In this document: positions 22,586-23,231 of the stretch, one piece after another
Position numbering within the stretch: position 1 is the first letter of the stretch
How the letters are laid out: each line of letters begins with the position of its first letter
Origin: Deinococcus metalli
Lineage (GTDB): Bacteria > Deinococcota > Deinococci > Deinococcales > Deinococcaceae
NCBI RefSeq assembly: GCF_014201805.1
Contig: NZ_JACHFK010000023.1
Span: forward strand, 1-23,231
Direction of reading: 5' to 3'
Length of the DNA stretch: 23,231 nucleotides
The notes under the pieces: generated by a model
What the model saw: the letters and a program-made list of their open reading frames with translations, nothing else
The model's database searches: none
Told to the model about the DNA's origin: nothing
Translations under genes and position numbers: made by a program

Positions 22586-23020
22586 TTAGGGCCGGCCGAG
22601 GAGGCTGCGGACACGGGCCAGCCGCTCCGGGTACCGCACCTCGTTTTGATTCATGAAGCACCACTCGATGGCATCCGCGATGTCATCCACGCTCGCGGCC
22701 GTCTGCCCCCAGTGCAGCACCCACTCCCGCACGGTGTGCTCCAGCAGGGCCGTCAGGTGGTCATGCGCCGCCTTGTTCAGTGCGCGCTCCTGGCTGTGCT
22801 GCGGGCACAGGTACTCCACGCCCGTTCCGCCCCACAGGGGGTAAAGCATAAGGTTGGTCGTCCGGCCACAGACCTCGCAGAACTTATCCGAGTTCGCCAC
22901 GGTCACGGTGCAGGCCTCGCACACGTACTCGTGCAGGCCGGGGTGACGTTCCGAATTCTCCGGCATGGGCTGATCGCAGTTAAAGCATGTGATGCCGCTG
23001 GTTGCAGTGGGGTCGCACAT
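22586..23020 (-). CDS. Double zinc-finger protein of 144 aa
   Basis: Two zinc sites are readable: C12/C15/C34/C37 (CFNC...CEAC) and C48/C51/C72/H75 (CEVC...CPQH). A helical C-terminal part follows (HDHLTALLEHTVREWVLHWG, then DDIADAIEWCFMNQ and RLARVRSLL) that resembles the end of the 110-aa zinc-ribbon protein at 21946. I do not know its function; nucleic-acid or protein binding is the usual role of such fingers. ATG 23020 is chosen because AGGAG lies about 8 nt upstream. A GTG at 23077 would add 19 residues and overlap the stop of the junction-spanning gene. Confidence 0.65.
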   Translation of the reverse strand: MCDPTATSGITCFNCDQPMPENSERHPGLHEYVCEACTVTVANSDKFCEVCGRTTNLMLYPLWGGTGVEYLCPQHSQERALNKAAHDHLTALLEHTVREWVLHWGQTAASVDDIADAIEWCFMNQNEVRYPERLARVRSLLGRP

Positions 23021-23073
23021 GGGCTGCACTCCTGTGATGGTCACGAGTGGGCGGTGGGTGACAGGCGGCCGGC

Positions 23074-23231
23074 TCACACGGCCAGCGGGTGGGCGTGCGT
23101 GGCGGGGCTGACCGGCAGGCGGGTCTCGGCGGTCATGGTGGTGCTGGTGGCGCCGTGGAGGATTCGCACGGCGCGGTCGAGCGTGTCCGGCAAGCCGTTC
23201 ACTTCGACAGTGAGCCCGGCGGGCGTGCGGG
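23074..23231 (-). CDS. Unknown 97-aa protein, 3' part (continues at base 231)
   Basis: This is the C-terminal part of the gene described at 1-231. The unique portion, 23136-23074, encodes the last 20 residues (beginning MTAETRLPVSPATHAHPLAV) and the TGA stop. Bases 23137-23231 duplicate the start of the window. The frame is uninterrupted across the join, which supports the circular reading. Confidence 0.6.
   Translation of the reverse strand, partial: RTPAGLTVEVNGLPDTLDRAVRILHGATSTTMTAETRLPVSPATHAHPLAV
23137..23231. repeat. Right copy of 95-bp terminal direct repeat
   Basis: These bases are identical to 1-95. They should be counted once in the circular molecule. Confidence 0.95.

Noticed and set aside
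1..23231. tRNA or rRNA genes
   Set aside because: I saw no cloverleaf-like or rRNA-like sequence on either strand by eye. A covariance-model scan would be needed to exclude one fully.

Overview
The first 95 bases (1-95) are repeated exactly at the end (23137-23231). The window is therefore best read as one closed circle of about 23,136 bp, cut inside a gene. It is GC-rich and gene-dense. It carries a plasmid-type replication and partition system together with several genes of tailed-phage character. Three genes have a TANNNT -10 box exactly 6 nt before the start codon (374, 9729, 12065). This leaderless arrangement is common in Deinococcus, so a Deinococcus-like host is my best guess, but no marker gene proves it.

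Layout. (1) 304-2974: a divergent promoter with two operator-like repeats drives an apparent operon of an XRE/HTH antitoxin, a PIN-domain toxin and a 602-aa putative replication initiator. All junctions overlap. (2) 2982-3140: four 22-23 bp iterons and a T-rich stretch form the likely origin. (3) 3253-6717: a Prim-Pol/DnaB-like primase-helicase, then a small zinc-ribbon protein and two unknown proteins. (4) 6830-9635, minus strand: a small membrane protein, a three-gene cluster holding a terminase-small-subunit-like gene, an acidic DUF4375/DMP19-like protein and a four-helix membrane protein. (5) 9729-10331, plus strand: a membrane-anchored protein of unknown role. (6) 10343-11502: a type Ib-like parA plus a partner gene, with TGTAC palindromes and other repeats upstream that are centromere candidates. 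(7) 11574-12065: a lower-GC secreted protein. (8) 12306-23020 and across the junction, all minus strand: a long array of a 97-aa protein, a zinc-finger protein, an excisionase-like HTH protein, a second zinc-finger protein, two more HTH proteins, a broken ParB-like gene, a 1092-aa protein with an M15 peptidase domain and a 1757-aa protein resembling phage internal virion or polyvalent proteins.

How the parts fit. The left arc maintains the element: replication, addiction and partition. The right arc looks like DNA-delivery machinery, with a peptidoglycan hydrolase fused to a coiled-coil virion-like protein and a giant co-translated partner. A TerS-like protein is also present. I see no large terminase, portal, major capsid protein, tail genes or integrase. 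The element could be a phage satellite that lives as a plasmid and borrows a helper's capsid, or a plasmid keeping part of a phage. The repeated zinc-finger/HTH modules upstream of the virion-like genes may regulate them.
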